DNA of 51,168 bases from positions 270,134 through 321,301 of the forward strand of contig NZ_QVMI01000002.1 of the NCBI RefSeq assembly GCF_010500965.1. Direction: 5' to 3'. The position numbers were made by a program, and so were the translations under genes. The DNA comes from Bacteroides sp. 51 (GTDB taxonomy: Bacteria > Bacteroidota > Bacteroidia > Bacteroidales > Bacteroidaceae). Shown in pieces: positions 1 to 7,044 of this stretch. Every line of letters starts with the position of its first letter. Position 1 is the first letter of the stretch. The notes beneath the pieces are model-generated. The model was not told where the DNA came from, ran no database searches, and saw only the letters and a program-made list of their open reading frames with translations.

Positions 1-2
1 CC

Positions 3-71
3 GGCGTCTTGTCTGATGAGAGTCAAGGGCAATTTCTGGAGTTTTACCATGCCATCTGGGAGGCTGTGTAA
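3..71 (+). CDS. 3' end of an unidentified gene (partial)
   Basis: An open frame enters from the left edge and runs 22 codons to a TAA at 69-71. It ends in FLEFYHAIWEAV, which has an ordinary protein-like composition. It is too short for the family to be recognised. It is the only gene candidate before the minus-strand cluster, with which it would be convergent. The frame could be open by chance, so confidence is moderate. Confidence 0.45.
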   Translation, partial: GVLSDESQGQFLEFYHAIWEAV

Positions 72-126
72 AAACTCCCATTCGTCATTGCGAGTCGCCA
101 CTATATTAAAATATAGAACTATTTGT

Positions 127-218
127 AATGACAATATCCACCCCCTGCCCCCGCCAGCGGGGGATACGATGCCGCAGGTATCCCCCGCTGGCGGGGGCAG
201 GGGGTGGACATTGTCATT
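127..218. repeat. 41-nt inverted repeat, 10-nt loop
   Basis: The arms at 127-167 and 178-218 are reverse complements with a single mismatch, around the loop GATGCCGCAG. The GC-rich core contains CCCCCGCCAGCGGGGG. It lies between the convergent ends of the partial gene at 3-71 and the DUF1080 gene, whose TGA stop (214-216) falls inside the right arm. It could act as a bidirectional terminator or be a small mobile palindrome. No long T-tract follows on either strand. Confidence 0.85.
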
Positions 219-1716
219 GGTAACCTTGGCAGCGGCACCTTGCCGCGATTCCTCTGAAATATCCGATGGATTCGCCTATTCCGATGAAAGGGTCCTGCAT
301 ATTCTTTTCATGTTCAAGACTGCAAACGCCATCATAACCCACCTCTCTCAGTGCTTTGATGAAAGCCGGGAAGTCAATGATACCTCTTCCTATTTCAACG
401 GAGTAGCCGGCTTTGGTATTTCCGGTTACGTCTTTGATGTGAATATCGAACACGCGGGTGTGGTACTTCAGTAAATCAGCTACCGGGTCCTTGCCGTTCC
501 GGGTGTCGTGACCAATGTCCAGACACATGCCAATACGAGGGTCAAGGTCTTTGGTGTGGTTCCATGCATCGTCGGCATCAGGATACAAGGCGATGTCAGG
601 TCCATGAAGGTGGATAGCATACTTGAAATCGTACTCCTTCACCTTCTGGTCTACATAAGGCAGAAGTTCTACGTTGGGCACTCCCACGATGAGTTTTACA
701 CCCACTCTTTTGGCGTACTCAAAGCCTCTGTCTACTTCTTCCTTGGATTTCATGTAGATGGGGCCAACGGCATAACCGGTAACACCATTGTCGGCCAGTT
801 TCTTGTGGAACTCGGCAATCTGCTCGTCTGTGCTGTTGAAAGGCAGATGGAAGTCTTTTATACACAGGTAATGAACGTCGGTTTTCTTCATTACTTCCAA
901 TGTCTGGTCCAGGTTGAATTTAACGAAGGTGTAACCTGCCATACCCACCTTGAATTTGTCGACAAATTCGGGAGCAAGCTGCTCGCTGGATAGTTCTTTG
1001 ATTTTAACGTTCTTGAAGGACACTTCATCGCCGTGGTCTTGCAGGAGGATATGCCCTTGGATATGATTGCCAAAGTTAGGCCAGTTGGCATATTTGCTGT
1101 ACGCCACCAAAGCGTTGAACTCTTGTGTGTTCCGGATGTATTCGAGGATTCTGACTCCATTCAGGTAATGTTGAACCTTATCACCATTCACGATAACCAT
1201 CGCTGTATTGAAGCCGTTCTTGTCGAAATTATATCCTTTTACGGTTTTATCCGATGGAATCAGGTCATATAGAGAACCCAGTGTGCGGTTGCCCTTTACT
1301 CCGAGTTTAGCATCGGGATGGTGGTCGTCGTCCAGGATTTGGAACTCGCAACCGATGGCAGAGCCTTCGCCTTTATTCATGTCAGGGTCGACAAAGTATT
1401 TGATACCGCTGTTTGCTCCTTTGGTGATCTTGAAATCTACCTTCAGGATGAAGTTCTTGTATTTCTTTGTGGTTACGATGTCTCCGCCGTTAGTGGATTC
1501 TTTACCGTCGTTGGCATGTACTTTCAATAGGCCGTCTTTGATGGACCATCCGTTAGTAGGGAATTGGTCGAGCTTTGCTCCCCGCCAACCTTCGGTTGTT
1601 TTTCCATCCCATAGCAGTTTCCATCCGTCTGCTATTTCGTTTTGGGACAAGGTGTTGTCCTGGGCGAATATGTTTGCAGTGATAAATAGTGCAGTAAGTA
1701 ATAGTATTTTTTTCAT
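214..1716 (-). CDS. DUF1080 (3-keto-disaccharide hydrolase type) fused to sugar-isomerase-like TIM barrel
   Basis: This is a 500-residue secreted protein with a signal peptide ending near ...TANIFA-QD. Residues about 25-245 form a DUF1080/LamG-like domain ([14 protein letters not shown] near the start, then GANSGIKYF and [14 protein letters not shown]). This family includes 3-keto-glycoside hydrolases. Residues about 255-490 match xylose-isomerase-like TIM barrels ([31 protein letters not shown]). The two domains suggest cleavage or rearrangement of an oxidised sugar in the periplasm. It is the last gene of a minus-strand cluster with two Gfo/Idh/MocA oxidoreductases, 119 bp after the preceding gene across a palindromic element. 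The last ten residues ([10 protein letters not shown]) and the stop codon come from a dispersed GC-rich repeat and the hairpin arm, so the native C-terminus seems to have been replaced. The domain calls are firm; the substrate is unknown. Confidence 0.85.
   Translation of the reverse strand: MKKILLLTALFITANIFAQDNTLSQNEIADGWKLLWDGKTTEGWRGAKLDQFPTNGWSIKDGLLKVHANDGKESTNGGDIVTTKKYKNFILKVDFKITKGANSGIKYFVDPDMNKGEGSAIGCEFQILDDDHHPDAKLGVKGNRTLGSLYDLIPSDKTVKGYNFDKNGFNTAMVIVNGDKVQHYLNGVRILEYIRNTQEFNALVAYSKYANWPNFGNHIQGHILLQDHGDEVSFKNVKIKELSSEQLAPEFVDKFKVGMAGYTFVKFNLDQTLEVMKKTDVHYLCIKDFHLPFNSTDEQIAEFHKKLADNGVTGYAVGPIYMKSKEEVDRGFEYAKRVGVKLIVGVPNVELLPYVDQKVKEYDFKYAIHLHGPDIALYPDADDAWNHTKDLDPRIGMCLDIGHDTRNGKDPVADLLKYHTRVFDIHIKDVTGNTKAGYSVEIGRGIIDFPAFIKALREVGYDGVCSLEHEKNMQDPFIGIGESIGYFRGIAARCRCQGYQ
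222..246 (-). repeat. Dispersed GC-rich repeat, copy A
   Basis: On the minus strand it reads GCGGCAAGGTGCCGC followed by TGCCAAGGTT. Related copies lie at 5603-5625, 6963-6987 and 38593-38638. The first 15 nt form a small hairpin (GCGGCA/TGCCGC). This copy lies inside the last codons of the DUF1080 gene. Confidence 0.65.
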
Positions 1717-1744
1717 TATTTAATGGTTTTGATGTAAATGATTC

Positions 1745-1828
1745 ACTGTAGGGGCGGTTCGAGAACCGCCCGTAAATGGTTTACTGTGTATTCTGTGCAT
1801 TGGGCGGTTCTCGAACCGCCCCTACAGT
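1745..1828. repeat. Nested palindromic element, copy 1 (27-nt perfect arms)
   Basis: The arms at 1745-1771 and 1802-1828 are perfect reverse complements beginning ACTGTAGGGGCGG. Each arm is itself a palindrome (GGGCGGTTC-GA-GAACCGCCC). A second copy is at 38511-38585. Both copies sit between two minus-strand genes, 28-30 nt upstream of the downstream gene's ATG, and share the flanking sequence GTAAATGATT next to the arm. It could be a MITE/REP-type element or an RNA structure between cistrons. Confidence 0.9.
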
Positions 1829-1835
1829 TATAACA

Positions 1836-3263
1836 TTATAGTTTATAAAACTCCTCCCAACCTTTGCGTGGTGGCATCTGCGTCAGGAATGCATCAGCAA
1901 ATGGATTATTGGTAATTCGCTTACTATCTCTGTTAAATTCCAGTTTGGTATTGAACCGCTGAGCCATTACACCCAACGAGAATACCTGACTCAATGGTCC
2001 ATGAATTTCGAAAGGAGAGCGGGTCTTTTCCTCGCCCATACAAGCCAGTAAGAAGTTGGCAAAGTGATTGGACGGACTCTTCGGAACTTCCGGAAGTGAC
2101 GATTCCATCGCTTTAGCTTTCTCTTCCGGAATGATGGAAAGGGTACTTCCGTGCGATCCACCTTTAAAGATCAGGTCTTTGCTATAAATGATCTTTCCCG
2201 GATTCAACTTAGTAGGCTGAAGCTTTCCTCCTGCCACGGTTGGAATATTAGGATCAATATCCGATGTTCCGTAACCGGCAGGAACTTCGGGCACATTGTT
2301 TACACCGTCATACCACGTAATATCTACCGGAGGCATGTTGCCCCTTTGCGGGAATCGGAAGAGAATGGTCGAAGCCATCGGGAAGAAATAGTCATTGTGG
2401 CCATCTACTTTCAAGGCGGTAACCTCATAGGGTAATCCAAGCTCAAGGAACTCGTGAATGGTATCCAGGATATGCGCGCCCCAATCGCCCAATGCTCCCA
2501 TGCCAAAGTCGTACCAGCAGCGCCATTGACCGTTGTGGTAGTCCTTGTTGTATTCGTGGTATTGTGCTGCGCACAACCAGGTGTTCCAATCGAGCGTTCC
2601 TGGTATAGGCTGGGCTTCGGGATATTTGTAGATATTCGGATCGAACTTATGCCATCTTCTTTCGCCGTTCATATGGGCTGTTACTGCTGTAACGTCTTTG
2701 ATGATGCCTGCATCTTTCCATGCTTTGAACTGGAAATAATTAGCCTCGGAGTGTCCCTGGTTTCCTACTTGGGTCACTACATTGTGATACTTCTTGGCTG
2801 CCTGTATCATCAGTTCGGCTTCGTAGAATGTGCGGGCCATGGGTTTCTCCACATAGATGTGTTTGCCTAGTGCCATAGACATCATACATACAGGGAAGTG
2901 TGCAAAGTCGGGGATTCCGGCGCATACGGCTTCTATTTCATTCCCCATTTTATCGAACATCTCGCGGAAGTCTTTGAATCTTTTGGCGTTGGGGAACATC
3001 GCCATAATTTCCTGAGTCTGTGGCGCACCCATATCTACGTCGCAAAGTGCAACGATATTGGCAAGCCCCGTTTTATTAAAGTCTTTGATAATCTCGGCTC
3101 CACGGTTTCCGATGCCGACACATGCCAGGTTTACTTTTCTGTTGGCTCCTTTAACTCTGGCCTGACTAGCCGCAGTCATCGAAGAAAGCGGATTCAAACC
3201 ATCCAGAAGTAGTCCGGCGCTGGCCAGCCCTCCGGCTTTTAAGAATTTTCTTCTTGTGATCAT
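1836..3263 (-). CDS. Gfo/Idh/MocA-family oxidoreductase with Tat signal
   Basis: This is a 475-residue protein. The N-terminus MITRRKFLKAGGLASAG is a twin-arginine signal, so export in folded form with bound NAD(P) is expected. The Rossmann segment starts at about residue 42 (VNLACVGIGNRGAEI). The family motif EKP is present with Lys140 (VEKPMARTF), followed by the C-terminal alpha/beta domain (about 165-440) seen in large secreted Bacteroidetes members. Such enzymes oxidise or reduce sugar ring carbons; with the neighbouring DUF1080 protein, a role in 3-keto-glycoside formation or reduction is a reasonable inference. It follows the ApbE-like gene after 20 bp and precedes the DUF1080 gene, consistent with one transcript. 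The exact substrate cannot be read from the sequence. Confidence 0.88.
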   Translation of the reverse strand: MITRRKFLKAGGLASAGLLLDGLNPLSSMTAASQARVKGANRKVNLACVGIGNRGAEIIKDFNKTGLANIVALCDVDMGAPQTQEIMAMFPNAKRFKDFREMFDKMGNEIEAVCAGIPDFAHFPVCMMSMALGKHIYVEKPMARTFYEAELMIQAAKKYHNVVTQVGNQGHSEANYFQFKAWKDAGIIKDVTAVTAHMNGERRWHKFDPNIYKYPEAQPIPGTLDWNTWLCAAQYHEYNKDYHNGQWRCWYDFGMGALGDWGAHILDTIHEFLELGLPYEVTALKVDGHNDYFFPMASTILFRFPQRGNMPPVDITWYDGVNNVPEVPAGYGTSDIDPNIPTVAGGKLQPTKLNPGKIIYSKDLIFKGGSHGSTLSIIPEEKAKAMESSLPEVPKSPSNHFANFLLACMGEEKTRSPFEIHGPLSQVFSLGVMAQRFNTKLEFNRDSKRITNNPFADAFLTQMPPRKGWEEFYKL

Positions 3264-3283
3264 GGTGTTATTATAAAATTAGG

Positions 3284-4084
3284 TTAATGAATATATTGTG
3301 CATTAAATCGTTGTACAAGTTCAGGACGTTTAGAGGCTGGGGCGGCAAACAGGGCGGTGGACAAGACTTCTCCTTCCGTGCCGCTATCCGTAATGACGGA
3401 CAGTGTGTCTAAACTTTCGATATATTGCCCCGTATCCGGGCATATAATATGTTTGGGCTTATTGTTTTCATTCCCCGAGGTGGTTAAGCATTGGTTGTTC
3501 AGGGAGCAATCTTTGGTGGTAAGCCCCTCTTTCCCGAGATTGATTCTCCATGCCTTGCCATTCGGATGATTGCCTGTGGCAAGGATTGAACTATTGCCCA
3601 GGTTGATTAAAGAGTCTGTAACAGATTCTGAGGTTAATATCTTCCGTATCTGCTCCAATGCGTATCCTTTAAGAAACCCCGATAAATCTAGTCTTATCCC
3701 TTTCTGCCGGAAGAAAATGCTATGATCGCTGACTTCCAACTGCGGGAATGTTTGCCTGTTATAGTTATCCGACTTTATGGTGATATCGAAATAGCCATCT
3801 GTCTTTTGATAGAACGCTTCGCAGAGCGTAATCATTCGGTGCAGGTCCTCGCCAACCGGAATCGGGGCTACGTCGGCACTCTGGTTAACGCGGCTCAACT
3901 CGCTGGAAGGATCAAAATAGCTGGCTATCTTCTCTAACCGGTTGAGTTCTGTGTAGATCTGGTTTACAGTTTGTTTCAGTCTCGGTTCGTCCTCACCACA
4001 TAAGAGTATATCAGCCCGTGTATGCATGGAAAAGAACCAGGCATATAACATCTTATTCTTATAGAAGAACCCTACCTCTTTCAT
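3284..4084 (-). CDS. ApbE-like FAD:protein FMN transferase homologue (divergent)
   Basis: This 266-residue protein follows the ApbE pattern: FSMHTRADILL near the start, FDPSSELSRVNQ (about 58-69), GYFDIT, LDLSGFLKGYALEQI, SLINLGNSSILATG, CLTTSGN...HIICPDTG and VLSTALF. Family members attach FMN to Thr/Ser of exported redox proteins. The usual A-D-x-L-S-T-A metal-binding segment reads GEVLSTA, and the usual GG after the LxNLG strand reads GNSS, so activity is uncertain. No signal peptide or lipobox is visible. Its ATG overlaps the TGA of the upstream small membrane gene (ATGA, 4081-4084), indicating translational coupling. Its presence among Tat-exported sugar oxidoreductases suggests an envelope electron-transfer link; that is inference. 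Confidence 0.75.
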   Translation of the reverse strand: MKEVGFFYKNKMLYAWFFSMHTRADILLCGEDEPRLKQTVNQIYTELNRLEKIASYFDPSSELSRVNQSADVAPIPVGEDLHRMITLCEAFYQKTDGYFDITIKSDNYNRQTFPQLEVSDHSIFFRQKGIRLDLSGFLKGYALEQIRKILTSESVTDSLINLGNSSILATGNHPNGKAWRINLGKEGLTTKDCSLNNQCLTTSGNENNKPKHIICPDTGQYIESLDTLSVITDSGTEGEVLSTALFAAPASKRPELVQRFNAQYIH

Positions 4085-4314
4085 TTAGAGAATGCTTTTC
4101 TTATCCCAAAGAACACCAGCCGGGCAAGAACCCAGAGGCCATATAAAACGAAAGAGGCGATCAACACAAATCCCAGGGAAGTCAGTACCTCCCAGGCGGT
4201 GGTGTTGTAGCGTATGATGGCGTATATGTTTAGTAGATTGGCAAGGATGAAACAGACAATAAAGGCGATGAATTCGGTCTTTTTTCTTTTTGCGGTGATT
4301 ACTGTATCTTTCAT
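4081..4314 (-). CDS. Small two-helix membrane protein, unknown function
   Basis: This 77-residue protein has a basic N-terminus (ITAKRKKTEF), two hydrophobic helices (about residues 14-34 and 43-68) and a basic C-terminal tail. I do not recognise a named family. It starts 1 bp after the stop of the upstream Gfo/Idh/MocA gene, and its stop overlaps the start of the ApbE-like gene, so it is clearly a cistron of this operon. It could be a membrane anchor or partner for the exported redox proteins; nothing in the sequence proves this. Confidence 0.8.
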   Translation of the reverse strand: MKDTVITAKRKKTEFIAFIVCFILANLLNIYAIIRYNTTAWEVLTSLGFVLIASFVLYGLWVLARLVFFGIRKAFSK

Positions 4315-4315
4315 G

Positions 4316-5593
4316 TTATGCCTCCTTTACTATTCTTTTATGGTTCAAATAATCAATCTTGTATTCGTCGGGGAAGGTGAGGATTTCATTCCTTTGCAGG
4401 GCTTCGTCACCCCACAAGGCCAGAGCGCTGGCGTAATAACACTCTTCGGCAATGTTCTCGGGTTGCTGCTTCGTGATTACGGCTTCAACGAAAGCGTTTA
4501 GGATCAGGTCGGTGCCGTCTCCGCTGGGTTGCTTGCCGAGAATGAATTCTCCTTTTTGTTCTTTTGCGGTTTCCGGTGCCCAGCTTGTGCCTGCCATCGG
4601 TAGTGAATCGAAGATGTTGCTCTCGATTTCATTAATCATCTGGACGAAAGCCGGAGAGGGAGCGACGCTCTCCCAATAGAACGTTCCCTTTTCGGGGGTA
4701 ATGGTGCCCAGGTGTCCGAGTATCTGTTCTTCCAACCCGTTCATCTTGTTGGAGATGACGGATTCGAACGTCATTTTGACTCCGTTCTCGAACACGTAAA
4801 TGCAGTTAATGTTATCGTATACCTCGCGTCCGTCTTTCCAGCAGGTGATTGCCCCGTGACCCATTACCTTTTCGGGCAGGGTACGCAGTGCCCAGCTACC
4901 GATTTGCAACTGGTGGCATGCCAGTTCTGTCATAAGTCCTTTGGAGGTTTCGCGGTATAACCGCCAGTTGATGAGGCGTTCCAGCTCGGGCGATGGAACT
5001 TCGCGCCGCCAGTCTCCGTTTCTGAACCAATAGGTGCGGATGGCTTCGATATCGCCGAACATGCCGGAGTGGATCATTTCCATGGCTTTGATGTAGCGGG
5101 GGTCGAACAGGCGTTGCTGTCCGCCGAAGAAGATCAATCCGGTTTCGATGTGCTTATCGTACATCCGGAGGCATTCTTCGACTGTATAGCCTGTAGATTT
5201 CTCGCAGTATACGTGCTTGCCGGCATCGTAAGCGTCGAGTGTCATCTGGCAGTGCAGGTTGAGGGGTGTGGCTATGAGTATGGCGTCTACTTCTTTATCT
5301 TCCAGCATTTTGCGGTAGTCGGAGTAGACTCTGGCTTTGGGCGCGAGCTTCAGGGCTTCGTCAATGGAGGGTTGGTAGATGTCGCAGATGGCAACGATCT
5401 CGGCCTTTTTGTTCTTGGAAAGGAAGTCCATCAAGTGCCTTCCTCTGGAACCCGGGCCGATGATACCGATCCGTGCTCTTTCTCCTACTGTGTTGTTTCT
5501 TTCGGCAAATGCTGATAGCCAAGGGGTAGAGGCCAGGAGTGCTCCAGCTCCTGCCATCCCTATGTTCTTCAGAAAGTCTCTTCTTGTAACCAT
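4316..5593 (-). CDS. Gfo/Idh/MocA-family oxidoreductase with Tat signal (EKS variant)
   Basis: This 425-residue protein is the first gene of the minus-strand cluster. The twin-arginine signal is MVTRRDFLKNIGMAGAGALL, followed by a Rossmann start at about residue 40 (ARIGIIGPGSRGRHL). The family EKP motif is replaced by EKS (YCEKSTGYTVEE, Lys132), so Lys is kept but Pro is not. A substrate-binding segment follows (GGQQRLFDPRYIKAM, and LMTELACHQLQIGSWAL with a likely catalytic His). It differs from the second family member at 1836-3263, so the two may do successive oxidation and reduction steps. It has its own Bacteroidetes-type promoter at 5648-5678 and a short leader holding a small hairpin (5603-5617). 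Family call firm; substrate unknown. Confidence 0.87.
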   Translation of the reverse strand: MVTRRDFLKNIGMAGAGALLASTPWLSAFAERNNTVGERARIGIIGPGSRGRHLMDFLSKNKKAEIVAICDIYQPSIDEALKLAPKARVYSDYRKMLEDKEVDAILIATPLNLHCQMTLDAYDAGKHVYCEKSTGYTVEECLRMYDKHIETGLIFFGGQQRLFDPRYIKAMEMIHSGMFGDIEAIRTYWFRNGDWRREVPSPELERLINWRLYRETSKGLMTELACHQLQIGSWALRTLPEKVMGHGAITCWKDGREVYDNINCIYVFENGVKMTFESVISNKMNGLEEQILGHLGTITPEKGTFYWESVAPSPAFVQMINEIESNIFDSLPMAGTSWAPETAKEQKGEFILGKQPSGDGTDLILNAFVEAVITKQQPENIAEECYYASALALWGDEALQRNEILTFPDEYKIDYLNHKRIVKEA

Positions 5594-5602
5594 AGTGTTT
5601 AT

Positions 5603-5625
5603 GCGGCAACGTGCCGCAGCGAGGT
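5603..5625 (+). repeat. Dispersed GC-rich repeat, copy B, in the leader of the oxidoreductase operon
   Basis: It reads GCGGCAACGTGCCGC followed by AGCGAGGT on the plus strand. The first 15 nt form a hairpin with a 6-bp stem. It falls between the predicted start of transcription (near 5640) and the ATG at 5593, so the messenger leader would carry this hairpin. Confidence 0.55.
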
Positions 5626-5647
5626 ATTAATTATTTAATGTTTTTAG

Positions 5648-5678
5648 CAAATGTAAGTTTAGGTTATTACCTGCTCAA
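5648..5678 (-). promoter_or_regulatory. Bacteroidetes-type promoter for the 5593-to-214 gene cluster
   Basis: On the minus strand the -33 TTG is at 5678-5676 and the -7 box TACATTTG at 5655-5648, separated by 20 bp, matching the TTTG-N19-21-TAnnTTTG consensus. The ATG is about 55 bp downstream. Confidence 0.7.
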
Positions 5679-5734
5679 TTAATTTCCGATTAATTTGGGG
5701 GGGGATGTGTAACATTCTTCTTATAATCATCCCG

Positions 5735-6808
5735 TTAAATCCCGGAAAGCTCTAGCCTGTCCAGCATTTGGATATATAATTCTATTGCTTCTTCTATCTC
5801 CTTAATCATGATATACTCATCGGCGGTATGCGACCGTGATGAGCGTCCCGGACCCATTTTGACCGATGGAAACGGCATTAATGCCTGATCCGACAGGGTG
5901 GGCGAGCCAAACGGTTCGCGCCCCAATGTTATCGCTTTTTGTACAAATGGGTGTTCTTGGGATATACGTGAAGAGTTCAACCTGAAAGAACGGGCTTTGG
6001 CTTCGCCGGAGATGTGTTGGGTGATGATTCCGAATAACTCCTCGTTGCTGTATAGTTCATTGCTGCGAATGTCGACAACAAAGGTGCAGCGGTCGGGAAC
6101 GACGTTGTGTTGGGTGCCTGCGTTGATTTGGGTTACGCTCATCTTTACCGCGCCCAGCAACGGGGATTCCTTTTCAAAACGATAGTCGCGGAACCACCCG
6201 ATGTCTTGCAGGGATTTGTATATGGCATTTTCGCCTTCATCGCGGGCGGCATGGCCTGCTTTGCCTAGGGCGGTTACGTCGAGAACCATCAGTCCTTTCT
6301 CGGCAATGGCGGGTTGCATCTCGGTTGGTTCGCCTACGATGGCGAAGGCGATAGGAGGGAGTTCGGGTATTACGCTTTCTATGCCGTCTTTTCCGGATAC
6401 TTCTTCTTCGCAGGAGGCCAGGAAGATCAGGTTGTAGGATTGTTCGGTGCGACAGAGTTCGATGAATACATGCAGCAAGGAAACAACGCTTGCTCCGGCG
6501 TCGTTGCTGCCCAGACCATATAGTTTGCCGTTGATTTCGGTGGGGGTGAACGGGTCTTTCTGCCAACCGCTAACCGGTTTAACTGTATCGATATGCGAAT
6601 TGAGCAGGATGGTTGGCTTTTGGGTATTGAACATGGGACTGAAGGACCAGACGTTGTTCCCTTTCCGTCCCGTTGCCATACCGTGTGTTTCAATATATTG
6701 TTGCAGGAAATCAGCAGCAGCAGTCTCCTCGCGGCTTAGGGATGGAATGCCGATGAGCGACTTCAATAGGCCAACGGCTTCGACTGATAGAGATTCATAG
6801 TTTGCCAT
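5735..6808 (-). CDS. M20 metallopeptidase, ArgE/DapE-like deacylase
   Basis: This 357-residue cytoplasmic protein has the complete M20 di-zinc pattern: His72 and Asp74 in NSHIDTVKP, Asp103 in GSNDAGASVV, Glu134-136 (CEEEVSGK), Glu160 in GEPTEM, and a C-terminal His in SHTADEY. The closest recognised type is N-acyl-L-ornithine deacylase; in Bacteroidetes the arginine pathway often uses succinylated intermediates, so N-succinyl-ornithine is a possible substrate. No other arg gene is in view, so the assignment rests on family resemblance. The ATG at 6808 follows a TAAGTTTG -7 box (6841-6834) by about 25 bp. Confidence 0.82.
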   Translation of the reverse strand: MANYESLSVEAVGLLKSLIGIPSLSREETAAADFLQQYIETHGMATGRKGNNVWSFSPMFNTQKPTILLNSHIDTVKPVSGWQKDPFTPTEINGKLYGLGSNDAGASVVSLLHVFIELCRTEQSYNLIFLASCEEEVSGKDGIESVIPELPPIAFAIVGEPTEMQPAIAEKGLMVLDVTALGKAGHAARDEGENAIYKSLQDIGWFRDYRFEKESPLLGAVKMSVTQINAGTQHNVVPDRCTFVVDIRSNELYSNEELFGIITQHISGEAKARSFRLNSSRISQEHPFVQKAITLGREPFGSPTLSDQALMPFPSVKMGPGRSSRSHTADEYIMIKEIEEAIELYIQMLDRLELSGI

Positions 6809-6833
6809 TATGATACGTAAATATTGCTGTTTG

Positions 6834-6841
6834 CAAACTTA
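6834..6841 (-). promoter_or_regulatory. -7 box for the M20 deacylase gene
   Basis: TAAGTTTG on the minus strand matches TAnnTTTG and lies 25 bp upstream of the ATG. I see no clear TTG at the -33 position. Confidence 0.5.
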
Positions 6842-6962
6842 CAGAAAATAATTAGGAATTGGGAATTATAAAATGCAAATATCGTTTCAAAAAAGGAAAC
6901 AAAAAGATCAAAACTCCGTATTTTAGTGTTTTTGAGGAATTATTCTTACTACGTGGCATCGA

Positions 6963-6987
6963 AAACCTGGCGGTGGCACCTTGCCGC
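6963..6987 (-). repeat. Dispersed GC-rich repeat, copy C
   Basis: On the minus strand it reads GCGGCAAGGTGCC followed by ACCGCCAGGTTT. The plus-strand TTG at 6981-6983, inside the repeat, serves as the -33 box of the acyl-CoA synthetase promoter. Confidence 0.6.
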
Positions 6988-7010
6988 TTCCAGATAAAAC
7001 TATATCTTTG
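6981..7010 (+). promoter_or_regulatory. Bacteroidetes-type promoter for the acyl-CoA synthetase
   Basis: The -33 TTG is at 6981-6983 and the -7 TATCTTTG at 7003-7010, 19 bp apart. The -33 element lies in repeat copy C. This promoter lies inside the longest open frame (from 6859), which is why I place the start codon downstream at 7045. Confidence 0.65.
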
Positions 7011-7044
7011 TATCAGGTTTCGGCCTTATAAACTTATATATAGT

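Noticed and set aside
102-117. AT palindrome CTATATTAAAATATAG as a terminator
   Set aside because: The stem is pure A/T apart from the end pair and has no T-tract, so it is likely too weak to terminate transcription.
16-474. 152-codon plus-strand open frame
   Set aside because: It crosses a 41-nt inverted repeat and runs antisense over the C-terminus of the DUF1080 gene; its composition is not protein-like.
6859-7044. Extended N-terminus of the acyl-CoA synthetase
   Set aside because: It contains a dispersed repeat and the promoter and has no family similarity; ATG 7045 gives the normal N-terminus.
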